NCBI RefSeq assembly: GCF_016653315.1
Contig: NZ_NHSH01000061.1
Location: forward strand, 248,001 to 312,000
Length of the DNA stretch: 64,000 nt
Direction of reading: 5' to 3'
Origin: Halochromatium roseum
Lineage (GTDB): Bacteria; Pseudomonadota; Gammaproteobacteria; Chromatiales; Chromatiaceae
This document shows, piece after piece, positions 1 through 12,339 of the stretch. Each line of letters begins with the position of its first letter. Positions within the stretch are counted from its first letter, which is position 1. The position numbers were made by a program, and so were the translations under genes. Under the pieces are notes generated by a model. The model ran no database searches and was not told where the DNA came from. It saw nothing but the letters and a program-made list of their open reading frames with translations.

Positions 1-54
1 GATCCCCATCAACGGCTAGCCTCGCAGCAACCCCATTGCAACGAGTGACCCGCA

Positions 55-78
55 AGCCAGGAGCCAGGGCTCCTGGCT
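55..78. other. Perfect inverted repeat (hairpin) downstream of truD
   Basis: A 10-bp perfect inverted repeat (AGCCAGGAGC at 55-64, GCTCCTGGCT at 69-78) with a 4-nt loop lies about 80 bp beyond the 3' end of the leftward truD operon. It could terminate or stabilise that transcript, but there is no T-run on the minus-strand side, so it is not a textbook intrinsic terminator. Confidence 0.4.
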
Positions 79-158
79 CGTTGGGGATACCGACCTTTGC
101 GGTCTGCCCCATCTTCGTCGCTGAGATTCGTCGCTGAGAGTGGAACGATGTGCCGCGA

Positions 159-1247
159 TCAGCGTTCGTGCGACCTCGGCTCGGTCCAGGTGCTGAATTC
201 GCGCAACAGGCTCGTCGCGTAGCTGCCGGCAGGCAGGGTGAAGGCTAAGTCGATCTCGGCTGGCGAGATGCGATCGAGCACAAGCGCCTCAATATCCAAC
301 CGCAGCGCGCGCCGCTCTTGCTTGAGGCCAGCCGCCGCCAAGCCCGCGACCCAGTCGGGATAATCCGCGGCTACCTGATCCTCCAGCACACGCACCAGCC
401 CATCGGTCAGCGGCTCGCCTTCGCCGAAGAGCGGCCCGGTTGGGATCAGATCACCCGAATCGAGACGTTCCACAATGCGCTCGTCGACGCGATCGACCAA
501 AAAATGCGAGTGACTACCGCGTAGCTGTAAGCGGTCGCCGTCCAGAGCCTTGCCCCAATCGCCGCGTTCGACCCGGCGCGCCAGGAGTTCGTTGAACAGT
601 TGCGAGCGCGCCGCCGACAGCCACAGCCCACGTTGATGCCGACTAGCACGTGGCGCCACGCCAGCAAACAAGGCCTGCGCCCGGAGCAGATTGCCCTCAG
701 CACGCCCGAACCGTTGCGGCCCGAAATAGTTGGGCACCCCGTTTGCCGCCATCCTGTTGAGCTGCTCTGCTGCGGCATCGAGATCGCCGCTGGTCTCGCG
801 CAGCCGGATGCGGAACTGGTTTCCAGCCAAGGACCCGCGCTTGAGCTTGCGCCGGTGCCGATGCTGCTCTAGGACCTCAATGCCGTCTTCGGCGAGCAAC
901 CGCCAACGTGGCTCTGCCGCGTTGCCGAGGTGGACGGAGAACCATTGCGTGGTCACCGCATGTCGGTCTTTGAGTCCGGCGTAGCCAACCATCTTGACCG
1001 AAACACCGGCCAACGAGGCGATGCGCCGAGCCACCCACTCAGTATTCGCCGAGGTCTTGCGAATGCGCAGGAGCGCGTGCTCGCCGTCGCCATCGGGGCC
1101 GAAGGCCAGGATCTCGTCGACGATGAAGTCGGCTGGTTGGGTGCGCAGTTGCGCACTCAGGCAAGGACCACCAAACGCATAGGGTAGCTCGGAAAACGAG
1201 CGCCATGGCTTGACCGAATCGATGAGTGGAGGCTGCGCGGTACTCAC
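159..1247 (-). CDS. truD: tRNA pseudouridine(13) synthase TruD
   Basis: TruD converts uridine 13 of tRNA-Glu to pseudouridine in the cytoplasm. The 362-residue product has the TruD signature GYAGLKDRHAVTTQWFSV near residues 88-105, which holds the catalytic aspartate of the family (KDRHA), and a downstream NYFGPQRFGR motif that belongs to the TRUD domain. Length is normal for the family. The ATG overlaps the stop of ispF by 4 bp, so it is probably translationally coupled as the last gene of the eno-ftsB-ispD-ispF-truD run, an order widespread in gammaproteobacteria. Confidence 0.96.
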   Translation of the reverse strand: MSTAQPPLIDSVKPWRSFSELPYAFGGPCLSAQLRTQPADFIVDEILAFGPDGDGEHALLRIRKTSANTEWVARRIASLAGVSVKMVGYAGLKDRHAVTTQWFSVHLGNAAEPRWRLLAEDGIEVLEQHRHRRKLKRGSLAGNQFRIRLRETSGDLDAAAEQLNRMAANGVPNYFGPQRFGRAEGNLLRAQALFAGVAPRASRHQRGLWLSAARSQLFNELLARRVERGDWGKALDGDRLQLRGSHSHFLVDRVDERIVERLDSGDLIPTGPLFGEGEPLTDGLVRVLEDQVAADYPDWVAGLAAAGLKQERRALRLDIEALVLDRISPAEIDLAFTLPAGSYATSLLREFSTWTEPRSHER

Positions 1248-1744
1248 CGAGCCGTCGCAGTCCCGGTCGTCCCAGCGTCGTCGAGCAGGACGACGGCGAA
1301 GGCGGCGATGCCTTCGCCCCGACCCGTGAAGCCCATGCGCTCACTGGTCGTGGCCTTGACGTTGACACGCGCCACCGCCAGGCCCAGGTCAGCTGCGATA
1401 CAGTCGCGCATCGAGGCGATATAAGGAGCGAGCTTGGGCGACTGTGCGACCAGGGTCAGATCCGCGTTATGCACCCGCAGGTCGCGTTCCGCGAGTGACT
1501 GCATCACGCGCTGCAGCAGCACGCGGCTGTCGATGTCCTTGAAGGCGGCGTCCGAATCCGGGAAGTGATGGCCGATATCCCCGAGACCAGCCGCGCCGAG
1601 CAGCGCATCGCAGAGCGCGTGGAGCACCACATCACCATCCGAATGCGCCTCGAGTCCGAGGTGATGCGGAACCTCGACCCCACCGAGCATCAGCCGGCGA
1701 TCCGGGGCAAATCGATGGGCATCGATGCCCTGCCCGATTAACAT
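1244..1744 (-). CDS. ispF: 2-C-methyl-D-erythritol 2,4-cyclodiphosphate synthase IspF
   Basis: IspF is the fifth step of the non-mevalonate (MEP) isoprenoid pathway; it cyclises 4-diphosphocytidyl-methylerythritol 2-phosphate with loss of CMP. The 166-residue product starts MLIGQGIDAHRF with the zinc-binding DxH pair (D8, H10), carries HSDGDVVLHALCDALLGA with the third zinc histidine, and ends with the TTSERMGFTGRGEG signature. It lies 109 bp after ispD and overlaps truD by 4 bp. In a phototroph this pathway supplies carotenoid and bacteriochlorophyll side chains as well as quinones. Confidence 0.96.
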   Translation of the reverse strand: MLIGQGIDAHRFAPDRRLMLGGVEVPHHLGLEAHSDGDVVLHALCDALLGAAGLGDIGHHFPDSDAAFKDIDSRVLLQRVMQSLAERDLRVHNADLTLVAQSPKLAPYIASMRDCIAADLGLAVARVNVKATTSERMGFTGRGEGIAAFAVVLLDDAGTTGTATAR

Positions 1745-1853
1745 GGGCTGCCCCCCAGAATCTGCGCTGCGGTGTCGAACGACCGCCCCTGTCGCCCCTG
1801 TTTAGCCTGTCGTTGCTTCATCGTCGCTCCTGATGGGTGGCGCGGGTGGTGTG

Positions 1854-2555
1854 CTAGTGGTCGAGGAAGAACTCGGCCAAGGACAGATCCTCAGGCCGGG
1901 TAATCTTGATGTTGTCGACACGGCCTTCGACCAGGAGTGGGCGAAGCCCGAGCTGCTCGATCGCGCTGGCGTCGTCGGTGATGGCGATACCCTGCGTCCG
2001 GCAATAGGCCAGGGCCTCGCGCAGCTGTCCGAGCCGAAAGGCTTGCGGCGTATAGGCACGCCACAATTGCTGGCGCGGCAGCGTGCGCTCAACGCGCGCA
2101 CCGAAGGCATCTTCGGCGGCCTTGACCGTATCGTGCATCGGGACCGCGAGCAGCGCACCGACCGGCTCGTCCACTAAGGCCGCGAGCAATCGGTCAAGAT
2201 CCCCAGTGGTCAAACAGGGTCTGGCCGCATCATGCACCAAGACCCAATCATCGTCAGCAGCTTTGCCGGCCAAGGCGGCGAGTGCATGCGCGACCGAATC
2301 TGAACGCTCAGCGCCACCCGCGACGCGCTTGACCGCTGGATGATCGGCGTAGGCCGTGTCTTGCCACCACTCATCCTCAGGGCTCAGTGCGATGACGCAG
2401 CCGGCGATCAGGGGATGCTGCACGAAGACAGCCAAACTGTGCTCGATTACACGGCGCCCGCGTAGCGGCAGATACTGCTTCGGTATCGGGCCACCGAAGC
2501 GGCGGCCAGCGCCCGCCGCCGGCAACACGACCCAGTGCTGAGGGCCTGCTGTCAT
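1854..2555 (-). CDS. ispD: 2-C-methyl-D-erythritol 4-phosphate cytidylyltransferase IspD
   Basis: IspD joins MEP to CTP to form CDP-methylerythritol, the third MEP-pathway step. The 233-residue protein opens with the nucleotide-binding VLPAAGAGRRFGGPIPKQYL segment typical of IspD, and has VLVHDAARPC and the C-terminal DDASAIE and IKITRPEDL motifs. Its ATG overlaps the TGA of ftsB (ATGA, 4 bp). ispD and ispF are adjacent but separate here, not fused as in some proteobacteria. Confidence 0.96.
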   Translation of the reverse strand: MTAGPQHWVVLPAAGAGRRFGGPIPKQYLPLRGRRVIEHSLAVFVQHPLIAGCVIALSPEDEWWQDTAYADHPAVKRVAGGAERSDSVAHALAALAGKAADDDWVLVHDAARPCLTTGDLDRLLAALVDEPVGALLAVPMHDTVKAAEDAFGARVERTLPRQQLWRAYTPQAFRLGQLREALAYCRTQGIAITDDASAIEQLGLRPLLVEGRVDNIKITRPEDLSLAEFFLDH

Positions 2556-2845
2556 TGCGTTTTAGTCTCGTTTGGCTGTTCGACCACCTGCAAGAAGACC
2601 TCGCCGGATTGGATCATGCCGAGTTCACTTCGGGCCCGCTCTTCGATCGCATCAAGCCCGGTCTTCAGATCCTCGACCTCAGCGGCGAGTGCACTGTTAC
2701 GGGCCTGGAGTCGGACCAGCTCCTGCTCAGTTTCAACAATACGCCCACGCAGATCATGCAGCTCGGCGACGCTACCATCGCCAATCCAGAGGCGAAATTG
2801 AAGGAAACCGAGGAGTACCACCAAGACGAAAACGAGCTGGCGCAT
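2552..2845 (-). CDS. ftsB: Cell division protein FtsB
   Basis: FtsB is a small bitopic septum protein that links the FtsQLB complex. The 97-residue product has one N-terminal membrane segment (about residues 3-20, LVFVLVVLLGFLQFRLW) followed by a coiled coil with heptad leucines (VETEQELVRLQARNSALAAE) and the conserved EERARSELGMI motif that contacts FtsQ. It sits between eno and ispD, the usual position in gammaproteobacteria, and overlaps ispD by 4 bp. Confidence 0.93.
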   Translation of the reverse strand: MRQLVFVLVVLLGFLQFRLWIGDGSVAELHDLRGRIVETEQELVRLQARNSALAAEVEDLKTGLDAIEERARSELGMIQSGEVFLQVVEQPNETKTQ

Positions 2846-2910
2846 CGAGTCACATCCTCCGCTTCGGTCGGCTCACTGGGCGCGACCACCATGCGGCCGC
2901 GCCATAGCGA

Positions 2911-4194
<1,284 letters not shown>

Positions 4195-4408
4195 TTAAAC
4201 CTCATTCAAATGGAAAAAAATAATCTGGCTATGGGATCTGCGTGATGCCTGGCCGCTGATCTGATCGCGACAATCACGAGCCGGATCAGTGTCAGATCGC
4301 ATCACTTGCGAATCCTCTCGCTAACCGACCGCGCCGCGAACGGATCGCCTCAGTGGCCGCTACCCTGGCGGCCTGCATCGGTGTCGCGACGTCCTCAGTG
4401 GTGTCGTG

Positions 4409-5241
4409 CTAGAGCCGTTGCTCCGGAAATCCTCGTGCCTTGACCAAGCGGTCAAGCTCCACAAGCGTTCCCAGTAACTCGGCCATCAGTTCTAATGGCC
4501 AGGCGTTCGGGCCGTCACTCTTCGCCTGGCTCGGATTCGGATGGGTCTCCATAAACAGGCCGGCAACGCCAGCGGCGACAGCGGCACGCGCCAGCACCGG
4601 AACGAACTCGCGCTGGCCACCTGAGCTGTGGCCCTGGCCGCCGGGCAGTTGCACCGAGTGCGTCGCATCGAACACCACCGGACAGCCGGTCTCGCGCATC
4701 ACCGCGAGCGAGCGCATGTCCGAGACCAGGTTGTTATAGCCGAAGCTGACCCCGCGCTCACAGACCATCAAGGCCTGATTGCCGGTTGAGCGCGCCTTTT
4801 CGACCACGCGCGCCATGTCCCAGGGTGCCAGAAACTGACCCTTCTTGATGTTCACTGGCCGCCCTTGCGAGGCGACCGCGAGGATGAAGTTGGTCTGGCG
4901 ACAGAGAAAGGCCGGTGTCTGCAGCACATCGACCACCGCTGCAACCTCATCCAGTGGGGTATCTTCATGCACATCCGTCAACACCGGTACACCGACGCGC
5001 TCGCGCACCCCCTCGAGGATCTTCAGTCCAGCGTCGACACCGAGACCGCGGAAGCCATCGATCGATGACCGGTTGGCCTTATCGAACGAGGACTTAAAGA
5101 TGAACGCAATACCCAAGGCCTCGGTCATCTCTTGCAACCGCCCAGCGGTATCCTGCGCCAGCGTCTCACTCTCGATCACGCAGGGGCCAGCAATCAGGAA
5201 CAGTGGCTGTTCGAGGCCGACATCGACGCCGCAGAGTTGCA

Positions 5242-5242
<1 letters not shown>
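4409..5242 (-). CDS. kdsA: 3-deoxy-8-phosphooctulonate synthase (KDO-8-P synthase)
   Basis: KdsA condenses phosphoenolpyruvate with arabinose 5-phosphate to KDO-8-phosphate for lipopolysaccharide inner core. The 277-residue protein has [25 protein letters not shown] and the C-terminal [16 protein letters not shown] motif. The N-terminal motif reads [10 protein letters not shown] with a cysteine, where the metal-independent E. coli enzyme has an asparagine; by family knowledge this points to the metal-dependent class, as in Aquifex. Its ATG shares one base with the pyrG stop (TGATG), so the two are likely translationally coupled. Confidence 0.96.
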
Positions 5243-7167
<1,925 letters not shown>

Positions 7168-7191
7168 TCACCACCCTTACGGAGCATCACA

Positions 7192-7605
7192 ATGACCAAG
7201 TTTGCAAAGGTACTCGGAATCGCTGCCATTGCCACCAGCGCCGCCTTCTCGATGGGCGCTGCTCAGGCTTGGTGGGGCGGTCCTGGCTACGGCGGTCCGG
7301 GTTACGGCGGACCTGGCTACGGCAGCGGCTGGGGCGACGGCATGGGCGACATGTTCAGCGACATGGTCGGTGACGGCTATGGCGACTTCAACATGAGCAT
7401 GAGCGGCGGCGGTCGTGGCTATGGTCGCGGTCGCGGCTACGGCTATGGCCGTGGTTATGGCGATGGCTACGGCTATGGCTACCCGGGCTATGGCTACGGC
7501 GCTCCTTATGGTTACGGTGCTCCCTACGGCTACGGCGCCCCTTATGGCGTGCCTTACGGCGCACCCATGGCCCCGGCCGCTCCGGCTGCTCCTGAGGCCA
7601 AGTAA
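7192..7605 (+). CDS. Sulfur globule protein-like, secreted Gly/Tyr-rich structural protein
   Basis: The 137-residue product has a signal peptide ([20 protein letters not shown], cleavage expected after AQA near residue 26) followed by a Gly/Tyr-rich repetitive body: [12 protein letters not shown] at the start, then [15 protein letters not shown] and several GYGAPY units, and a short Pro/Ala tail. This composition matches the proteins that form the envelope of periplasmic sulfur globules in Chromatiaceae (SgpA/B/C type), so it probably coats stored sulfur. Start chosen at 7192 because a GGAG ribosome-binding site lies 8 nt upstream; the open frame extends further upstream without a sensible leader. 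It is monocistronic, followed by a strong terminator, and diverges from pyrG. Another Gly/Tyr-rich secreted protein cannot be fully excluded. Confidence 0.8.
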   Translation: MTKFAKVLGIAAIATSAAFSMGAAQAWWGGPGYGGPGYGGPGYGSGWGDGMGDMFSDMVGDGYGDFNMSMSGGGRGYGRGRGYGYGRGYGDGYGYGYPGYGYGAPYGYGAPYGYGAPYGVPYGAPMAPAAPAAPEAK

Positions 7606-7639
7606 GCCACAGTAGCGGTTTATCGCCGTTATGCATTAA

Positions 7640-7662
7640 GTCGCGCCTCGGCGCGGCTTTTT
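7640..7662 (+). terminator. Rho-independent terminator of the sulfur globule protein gene
   Basis: A 7-bp GC-rich stem (GTCGCGC / GCGCGGC, one G-U pair) with a CTCG tetraloop is followed directly by TTTTT. It starts 34 bp after the stop codon. Confidence 0.85.
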
Positions 7663-7940
7663 CTATTGGTATTGGCTCGAGGCGATTACATCACGAGATT
7701 TCCGAATCTCCAGTGACACTCAGCGACCCCCCTTTGCCACCGTTCCGTCGGCTCAGTCATCATCGCTGTCCGCGAGCGCGTCGGTGACCAGATCGATGTC
7801 CCCGCTTGTAAAGCTCACCGCTGTACTGTAACGCCCGATCGTCGCACTTGCCCCCTTCATGGTAGGCCTCGCGACCCCCTGCGAAACCTCGACCGGCTAT
7901 TCCACTGCGCAGCGCGCGTGTATGTAAGTCAGATTGACGC
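7663..7940. other. Non-coding interval between sulfur globule gene and fnr control region
   Basis: About 280 bp with no convincing open frame on either strand and no recognised RNA. Its right end leads into the FNR-type palindrome and presumably contains the upstream part of the fnr promoter. Confidence 0.4.
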
Positions 7941-7954
7941 TTGATGCATGTCAA
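7941..7954. promoter_or_regulatory. FNR/ANR-type box upstream of fnr
   Basis: TTGATGCATGTCAA matches the FNR consensus TTGAT-N4-ATCAA with one mismatch and fits the TTGA-N6-TCAA core. It lies 44 bp before the fnr start codon, so it most likely mediates autoregulation. The match is direct; binding is inferred. Confidence 0.75.
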
Positions 7955-7998
7955 CTTGAGTTGCAGAATAAGGTCAAACAACTCACTGGAATCTTGCT

Positions 7999-8757
7999 TT
8001 GACTCAGCGAAAAGTAATCTCGTTCGACACGATCCGAGTCGCCTGCAAGAACTGCTCACTGTCGCAGCTCTGTCTGCCAATGGGCCTCGCGCCGGAAGAT
8101 GTCGAACGTCTCGACTCGATCATTAAGCGATCCCGTCCACTGCACCGCGGTGACCACCTGTTCCGTGGTGGCGAGCGCTTCCGGTCTCTCTATGTCGTCA
8201 AGACCGGGTCAGTCAAGACCTATGCGCCCAGCGAGGAGGGCGGTGAGCAGGTACTCGGCTTCCACCTTCCCGGCGAGATCATCGGTCTCGACGCCATCGA
8301 TAAATCGTGCCACGCCTGCTCGGCCAAGGTGCTCGAGACCTCGGCAATCTGTGAAGTTCCCTTCCAGCGCTTCGAGGAATTGGCCGCAGCGATCCCTTCC
8401 CTTCAGCACCAAATGTATCGACTGCTGAGCAAAGAGATTGGGCAGGACGCCGACATGTTGCTTCTACTCGGCAAGAAAAACGCCGAAGAACGCCTAGCGG
8501 CCTTCTTGACGAGCATGTCAAGTCGACTGAGCAAGCGCGGCCTCTCCCCAACCGACTTCTATCTGAGCATGTCGAGGCATGAGATCGGCAGCTACCTCGG
8601 GCTCGCGGTAGAAACCGTCAGTCGGCTCTTCACACGCTTCCAAGAGGATGGCCTGCTCCGCGTCGATCGGAAGCATGTCGAGGTGCTCAACCTGAGCGCC
8701 CTCGAAATGATGGCTGGGGCGCCTCCGTCCAGCGCACATAAGCAACGCTCGAACTAA
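7999..8757 (+). CDS. fnr: FNR/ANR-family oxygen-responsive transcriptional regulator
   Basis: A Crp/Fnr-family DNA-binding protein expected to sense oxygen through a [4Fe-4S] cluster. In the 252-residue product cysteines 16, 19 and 25 (C-x2-C-x5-C) plus C118 in ETSAICEVPF match the four cluster ligands of E. coli FNR. A cyclic-nucleotide-like beta roll follows (RGGERFRSLYVVKTGSVK), then a C-terminal helix-turn-helix (SRHEIGSYLGLAVETVSRLF) with the E..SR recognition residues that read TTGAT. The start is TTG at 7999: the frame opens only at 7972, has no other start before the cysteine motif, and the next ATG would remove the ligands. A palindromic FNR box precedes it. Confidence 0.92.
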   Translation: MTQRKVISFDTIRVACKNCSLSQLCLPMGLAPEDVERLDSIIKRSRPLHRGDHLFRGGERFRSLYVVKTGSVKTYAPSEEGGEQVLGFHLPGEIIGLDAIDKSCHACSAKVLETSAICEVPFQRFEELAAAIPSLQHQMYRLLSKEIGQDADMLLLLGKKNAEERLAAFLTSMSSRLSKRGLSPTDFYLSMSRHEIGSYLGLAVETVSRLFTRFQEDGLLRVDRKHVEVLNLSALEMMAGAPPSSAHKQRSN

Positions 8758-8977
8758 GGAACCGAGCAGCAATCAGTTGAACGGCTGGGCGGCTCATACT
8801 TCGCATTCGCCCTTCGCGCTGGTTGTTCGCGAAAGCAAGTGCCTCAAGACAAGTGCCTCAAGATTCGCAAGCGTTCACGTTTTTTTGCGCGTGCTCTGAG
8901 ACAACTCGGGCAAAGCAAAAACTCCGGCTAGCCAAGATCCGCTCCATTTTGCTTGGGGCGGGACTTGCTGATCAATC

Positions 8978-9733
8978 TCAGTCTTGCGCTCTTTCCTGTG
9001 CTGTTGCATTCGATAACGAGAGCCAGACACAGCTACCTTGGCTATGCGCGTCGATCGCCTCTAGACGAGCCCGATGCGCCGACTGTTCGCGTTCAGTCGC
9101 GCGCACGATGCGCAATGCTGGCCTATCCTTTCGCACCCGCCTTGGAGAGCTCCCGGCCTCAGTCCTTCCATCCCGACGATCGCTATTCGATTCGCTACCG
9201 AGCGCCAACGAAACTTGGCCGCCCGTCATTGCTAGGTAGACGTCGGCTAGAATCTCCGCGTCGAGTAAGGCGCCGTGCAAATCGCGCCGAGTGTTGTCGA
9301 TCTCATAGCGCCGACAGAGTGCGTCGAGACTGTTGCGTTGACCAGGATGGCGCTTACGCGCCAGCGCCAAGCTGTCGACCACGGTACAAATGTCCTCGAT
9401 ACGAGGGGCATCTGCACGCCATTGGCTCAATTCGTGATTCAAAAAGCCGACGTCGAAGGCGGCGTTATGGATGACCAGCTCGGCACCGCGGAGATACTCG
9501 ATCAACTCCTCAGCAATCTCCGCGAAGCGCGGTTTGTCGGCTAAAAAGGCATTCGAAATACCATGCACCGCGACCGCACCAGCATCGATCTCACGATCCG
9601 GCTGCAGATAGCGGTGAAAGTTGGCCTTGGTCAACTGGCGCTCGACCACCTCGACGCAGCCGATCTCGATGATCCGATGGCCTTCGCTCGGCTCTAGCCC
9701 AGTGGTTTCTGTATCGACAATCAGTTGTCGCAT
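8978..9733 (-). CDS. dnaQ: DNA polymerase III epsilon subunit (3'-5' proofreading exonuclease)
   Basis: DnaQ is the proofreading subunit of the replicative polymerase core. The 251-residue protein begins MRQLIVDTETTGLEPSEGHR with the ExoI motif (DxE), has FHRYLQPDREID and the ExoII segment VIHNAAFDVGFLNHEL, and the ExoIII HGALLDAEILADVYLAM. The tail beyond about residue 185 (Arg/Ser/Glu-rich) is poorly conserved, as is usual for the polymerase-binding tail. An alternative ATG four codons upstream (9745) is possible. It lies 25 bp after rnhA, a standard gammaproteobacterial pairing. Confidence 0.93.
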   Translation of the reverse strand: MRQLIVDTETTGLEPSEGHRIIEIGCVEVVERQLTKANFHRYLQPDREIDAGAVAVHGISNAFLADKPRFAEIAEELIEYLRGAELVIHNAAFDVGFLNHELSQWRADAPRIEDICTVVDSLALARKRHPGQRNSLDALCRRYEIDNTRRDLHGALLDAEILADVYLAMTGGQVSLALGSESNSDRRDGRTEAGSSPRRVRKDRPALRIVRATEREQSAHRARLEAIDAHSQGSCVWLSLSNATAQERAQD

Positions 9734-9758
9734 CCTGTCACCCATATCCTGTTACCCA

Positions 9759-10241
9759 TCAAGCCCGCTTTGGGATGCCTCGATTAGCAAGTTGATCCGC
9801 ACGCTCATTTTCGGAGTGGCCGCTGTGTCCACGCACCCAGCGCCAGCTTACCTGGTGGCCAGCGAGAGCCTGATCGAGCCTTAGCCAGAGGTCCTGGTTC
9901 TTCACTGGACTGCCCTGTTTGGTCATCCAACCGTTGCGCTTCCAGCGTGCCATCCAGCGCTCGACCCCATCCTGCACATAACGCGAATCGACGGTCAGGA
10001 TCACGTTGCTCTGCCGCTTCAGCGCCTCCAGCGCCTGAATCACCGCCATCAGTTCCATGCGGTTATTCGTGGTCTGTCGCTCGCCACCGTAAAGCTCCTT
10101 CTCGTGGACGCCGTAGCGCATCAAGGCGCCCCAACCTCCTGGCCCGGGATTACCTTTACAGGCCCCATCGGTAAACACCTCGACTGCAGCCGTTGCGCGG
10201 TCAACTGGTGCGTTTGCGGGAGACGCGTTACTGACGAGCAT
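9759..10241 (-). CDS. rnhA: Ribonuclease HI
   Basis: RNase HI cuts RNA in RNA-DNA hybrids. The 160-residue protein carries the four catalytic acids in order: D in [17 protein letters not shown] in [14 protein letters not shown] in [10 protein letters not shown], and the last D in [11 protein letters not shown] 20-residue N-terminal stretch before the RNase H fold is not conserved. It overlaps the preceding methyltransferase gene by 14 bp. Confidence 0.96.
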   Translation of the reverse strand: MLVSNASPANAPVDRATAAVEVFTDGACKGNPGPGGWGALMRYGVHEKELYGGERQTTNNRMELMAVIQALEALKRQSNVILTVDSRYVQDGVERWMARWKRNGWMTKQGSPVKNQDLWLRLDQALAGHQVSWRWVRGHSGHSENERADQLANRGIPKRA

Positions 10242-11013
10242 GATTACCTTGACGAGCAGTTGGCTTGACGGCGCTACCAGGCAGAAACGCCGAGCGTTGT
10301 CTCCAGCGCGGCCGAAGCGGGGTGGACAGGGTCACGCGTTTTACTGCGCGGATAACGTAGATGCCGCCGAAGAGGGGCCACCAACGTGCGCCAGTGTCCT
10401 CGATCCAATCGAGACGGCTACTGAAGGCGGAGCGCAGAGGGGGGCGAAACAACAGCCGCTCGCGCATCTCGAGCTGAAAGCCCAGCAGATCAAGCCAGTC
10501 GATGAGGCGCGACGAGGTCAGCTGATTACCACGCCAAGGGGCTTGTCGATGATGTGGCGCCCTGCGCATCAGACCCCAGGTGCTCAATGGGTTGAAGCCA
10601 ATAATCAGGATGCGCCCCTCCGGGATCAAAACCCGCTCAGCCTCGCGCAGCACGCGTTGCGGCTGCAGCGCGAAGTCGAGCGTGTGCGGCAAGAGCAAGA
10701 CATCGATACTGGCCGGGGCCAGGGGCAGTTCAGCTGGCTTCGCACGCAAAGGCAAGCCACTCCAAGTCACACAAGATCGTTCGCTGAGAACCACGTGCGA
10801 CCGGATACGGCTATGTTCGAAGGCGTCGTGAAAGTCTCGAATACAACCGATCTGGACTAAGAAGTGGCCAAAGGAATTCTCGATCATCCGCTCGACAGCT
10901 TCGCGCTCGACACGCGCAACCTCGCGACCAACTGCCGTGTTGAGCCACGCGGCTAGGCCCTCGATTGCAGCGCTATCATCCTCGCAGCGGGACTTCATCG
11001 AACGTCTTGGCAT
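10228..11013 (-). CDS. Class I SAM-dependent methyltransferase (YafS-like)
   Basis: The 261-residue protein has a methyltransferase-11-like core: an acidic/hydrophobic strand [20 protein letters not shown] around residues 100-120, then [22 protein letters not shown], typical of class I methyltransferases. The glycine-rich SAM loop is not obvious, so activity is uncertain. Synteny just upstream of rnhA-dnaQ is the position of yafS in E. coli. Substrate unknown. It is divergent from mltD with 116 bp between the starts. Confidence 0.8.
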   Translation of the reverse strand: MPRRSMKSRCEDDSAAIEGLAAWLNTAVGREVARVEREAVERMIENSFGHFLVQIGCIRDFHDAFEHSRIRSHVVLSERSCVTWSGLPLRAKPAELPLAPASIDVLLLPHTLDFALQPQRVLREAERVLIPEGRILIIGFNPLSTWGLMRRAPHHRQAPWRGNQLTSSRLIDWLDLLGFQLEMRERLLFRPPLRSAFSSRLDWIEDTGARWWPLFGGIYVIRAVKRVTLSTPLRPRWRQRSAFLPGSAVKPTARQGNHARQ

Positions 11014-11129
11014 GGGTAGCGCCTACAGCTGGAAAGACCTCGGGTTTTCCCGTATATTCGGGGGCACGAGGCGCATTAAAACACTCACAAAGCGCATCTT
11101 TTCTCCATCCAGCCACTGCCCGTTCTCTT

Positions 11130-12239
11130 ATGCAAAGTGCTGCCCGCATCCTCCTGCTCTCGGTCGCGATCGGCCTTCCCTTCCAGCTCAGTGGCTGCGC
11201 CAGCCAACGGCCAATCGGCGATGACATTGCCAGTAGCCAGACCTTTTCAGTCTCAGCGCGAGAGTACGGCTACGTTCGACCCGCCCTCGATGTCCGAGTC
11301 ATTGGCCGCGAGGATGGCAACACCAAGCGTCGGCATCGCATTGCCGATGCTGGAGCCAGCAGCGACCTCTGGGATCGCGTCCGTTATGGCGAAACGCTTG
11401 GGATTACCGATCATCAGCGCGTCGCGCAAGCGATGCGCGCACTCAAGCGAGACCGGGATTATCTCACGGATCTGAGTCAGCGAGCGCAGCCGTATCTGCA
11501 CCTGATCATCGAAGAGCTCGAGCGCAATGGTCTGCCGGCCGAACTCGCGCTACTCCCTGAGGTCGAGAGCCGCTATAACCCGCACGCAGTGTCGCCCAAG
11601 AGCGCGACAGGCATGTGGCAGTTCATGCCGTACACAGGCGTCGAGATGGGCCTCAAGCAGAACAGCTGGTACGACGGACGCAACGATATCTTGGCGTCGA
11701 CGCGCGGTGCCATCGCCTATCTACGACAGTTGCATCGCGAGCTCGACGGCGACTGGGCATTGGCGCTGGCCGGCTACAATGCGGGTCCAGGCCGCGTGCG
11801 TGCGGCGCAGCGGGCCAATAAAGCAGCGGGCAAGCCGGTCGACTTCTGGTCCCTCGATCTGCCAACCGAAACGGAAAACTACGTGCCCAAGCTGCTCGCG
11901 ATCGCCAAGCTGGTGCGAGAGCATGATGCCTTAGGGCTTGAGATGCCACAGATCGCAAATCGCCCTCGTATCGAGGTGGTCGAATCCCGACAACAGATCG
12001 ATCTTGCTCAGGCCGCTCGTGCCTGTGGCGTCACCGTCGCGCAGCTGAAACGGCTCAACCCTGGACTGAAGCGCGGTAAAACGTTACCAAGCGGCCCCCA
12101 TCTGGTCTTGGTTCCCGCCGGTACCGGCAACAAGTTGCGCACAGCGCTGGCGCAGGCAGGAACACTCAAGGCACCGAGCTTAGCGGCGACAGCAGACGAG
12201 CAGCCAGCCGGAGCAGCACTCAGCGCCGGTGATAGCTAA
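11130..12239 (+). CDS. mltD: Membrane-bound lytic murein transglycosylase D (lipoprotein)
   Basis: MltD cleaves peptidoglycan glycan strands with formation of 1,6-anhydromuropeptides. Starting at 11130, the 369-residue product has a lipoprotein signal (MQSAARILLLSVAIGLP, lipobox LSGC), an SLT domain with the catalytic glutamate in LLPEVESRYNPHAVSPKSA and the GMWQFMPYTG and ALAGYNAGPGRV motifs, and one C-terminal LysM-like unit (GVTVAQLKRLNPGL). E. coli MltD has two LysM units and is longer. An open frame continues 55 codons upstream without a ribosome-binding site; the lipobox decides the start. Confidence 0.92.
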   Translation: MQSAARILLLSVAIGLPFQLSGCASQRPIGDDIASSQTFSVSAREYGYVRPALDVRVIGREDGNTKRRHRIADAGASSDLWDRVRYGETLGITDHQRVAQAMRALKRDRDYLTDLSQRAQPYLHLIIEELERNGLPAELALLPEVESRYNPHAVSPKSATGMWQFMPYTGVEMGLKQNSWYDGRNDILASTRGAIAYLRQLHRELDGDWALALAGYNAGPGRVRAAQRANKAAGKPVDFWSLDLPTETENYVPKLLAIAKLVREHDALGLEMPQIANRPRIEVVESRQQIDLAQAARACGVTVAQLKRLNPGLKRGKTLPSGPHLVLVPAGTGNKLRTALAQAGTLKAPSLAATADEQPAGAALSAGDS

Positions 12240-12290
12240 GATCAGAGGCCGCTGTCGATAGCGAAATGCGAGCGCATAGGCGTCGTAACA

Positions 12291-12314
12291 AAAAGGGCGC
12301 CGAGGCGCCCTTTA
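12291..12314. terminator. Bidirectional terminator between mltD and fba
   Basis: A 6-bp all-GC stem (GGGCGC / GCGCCC) with a CGAG loop is flanked by AAAA on the left and TTT on the right, so it can serve the rightward mltD and the leftward fba transcripts. Confidence 0.8.
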
Positions 12315-12339
12315 CGAACTCCGCAAATGCGGCCGGTGA

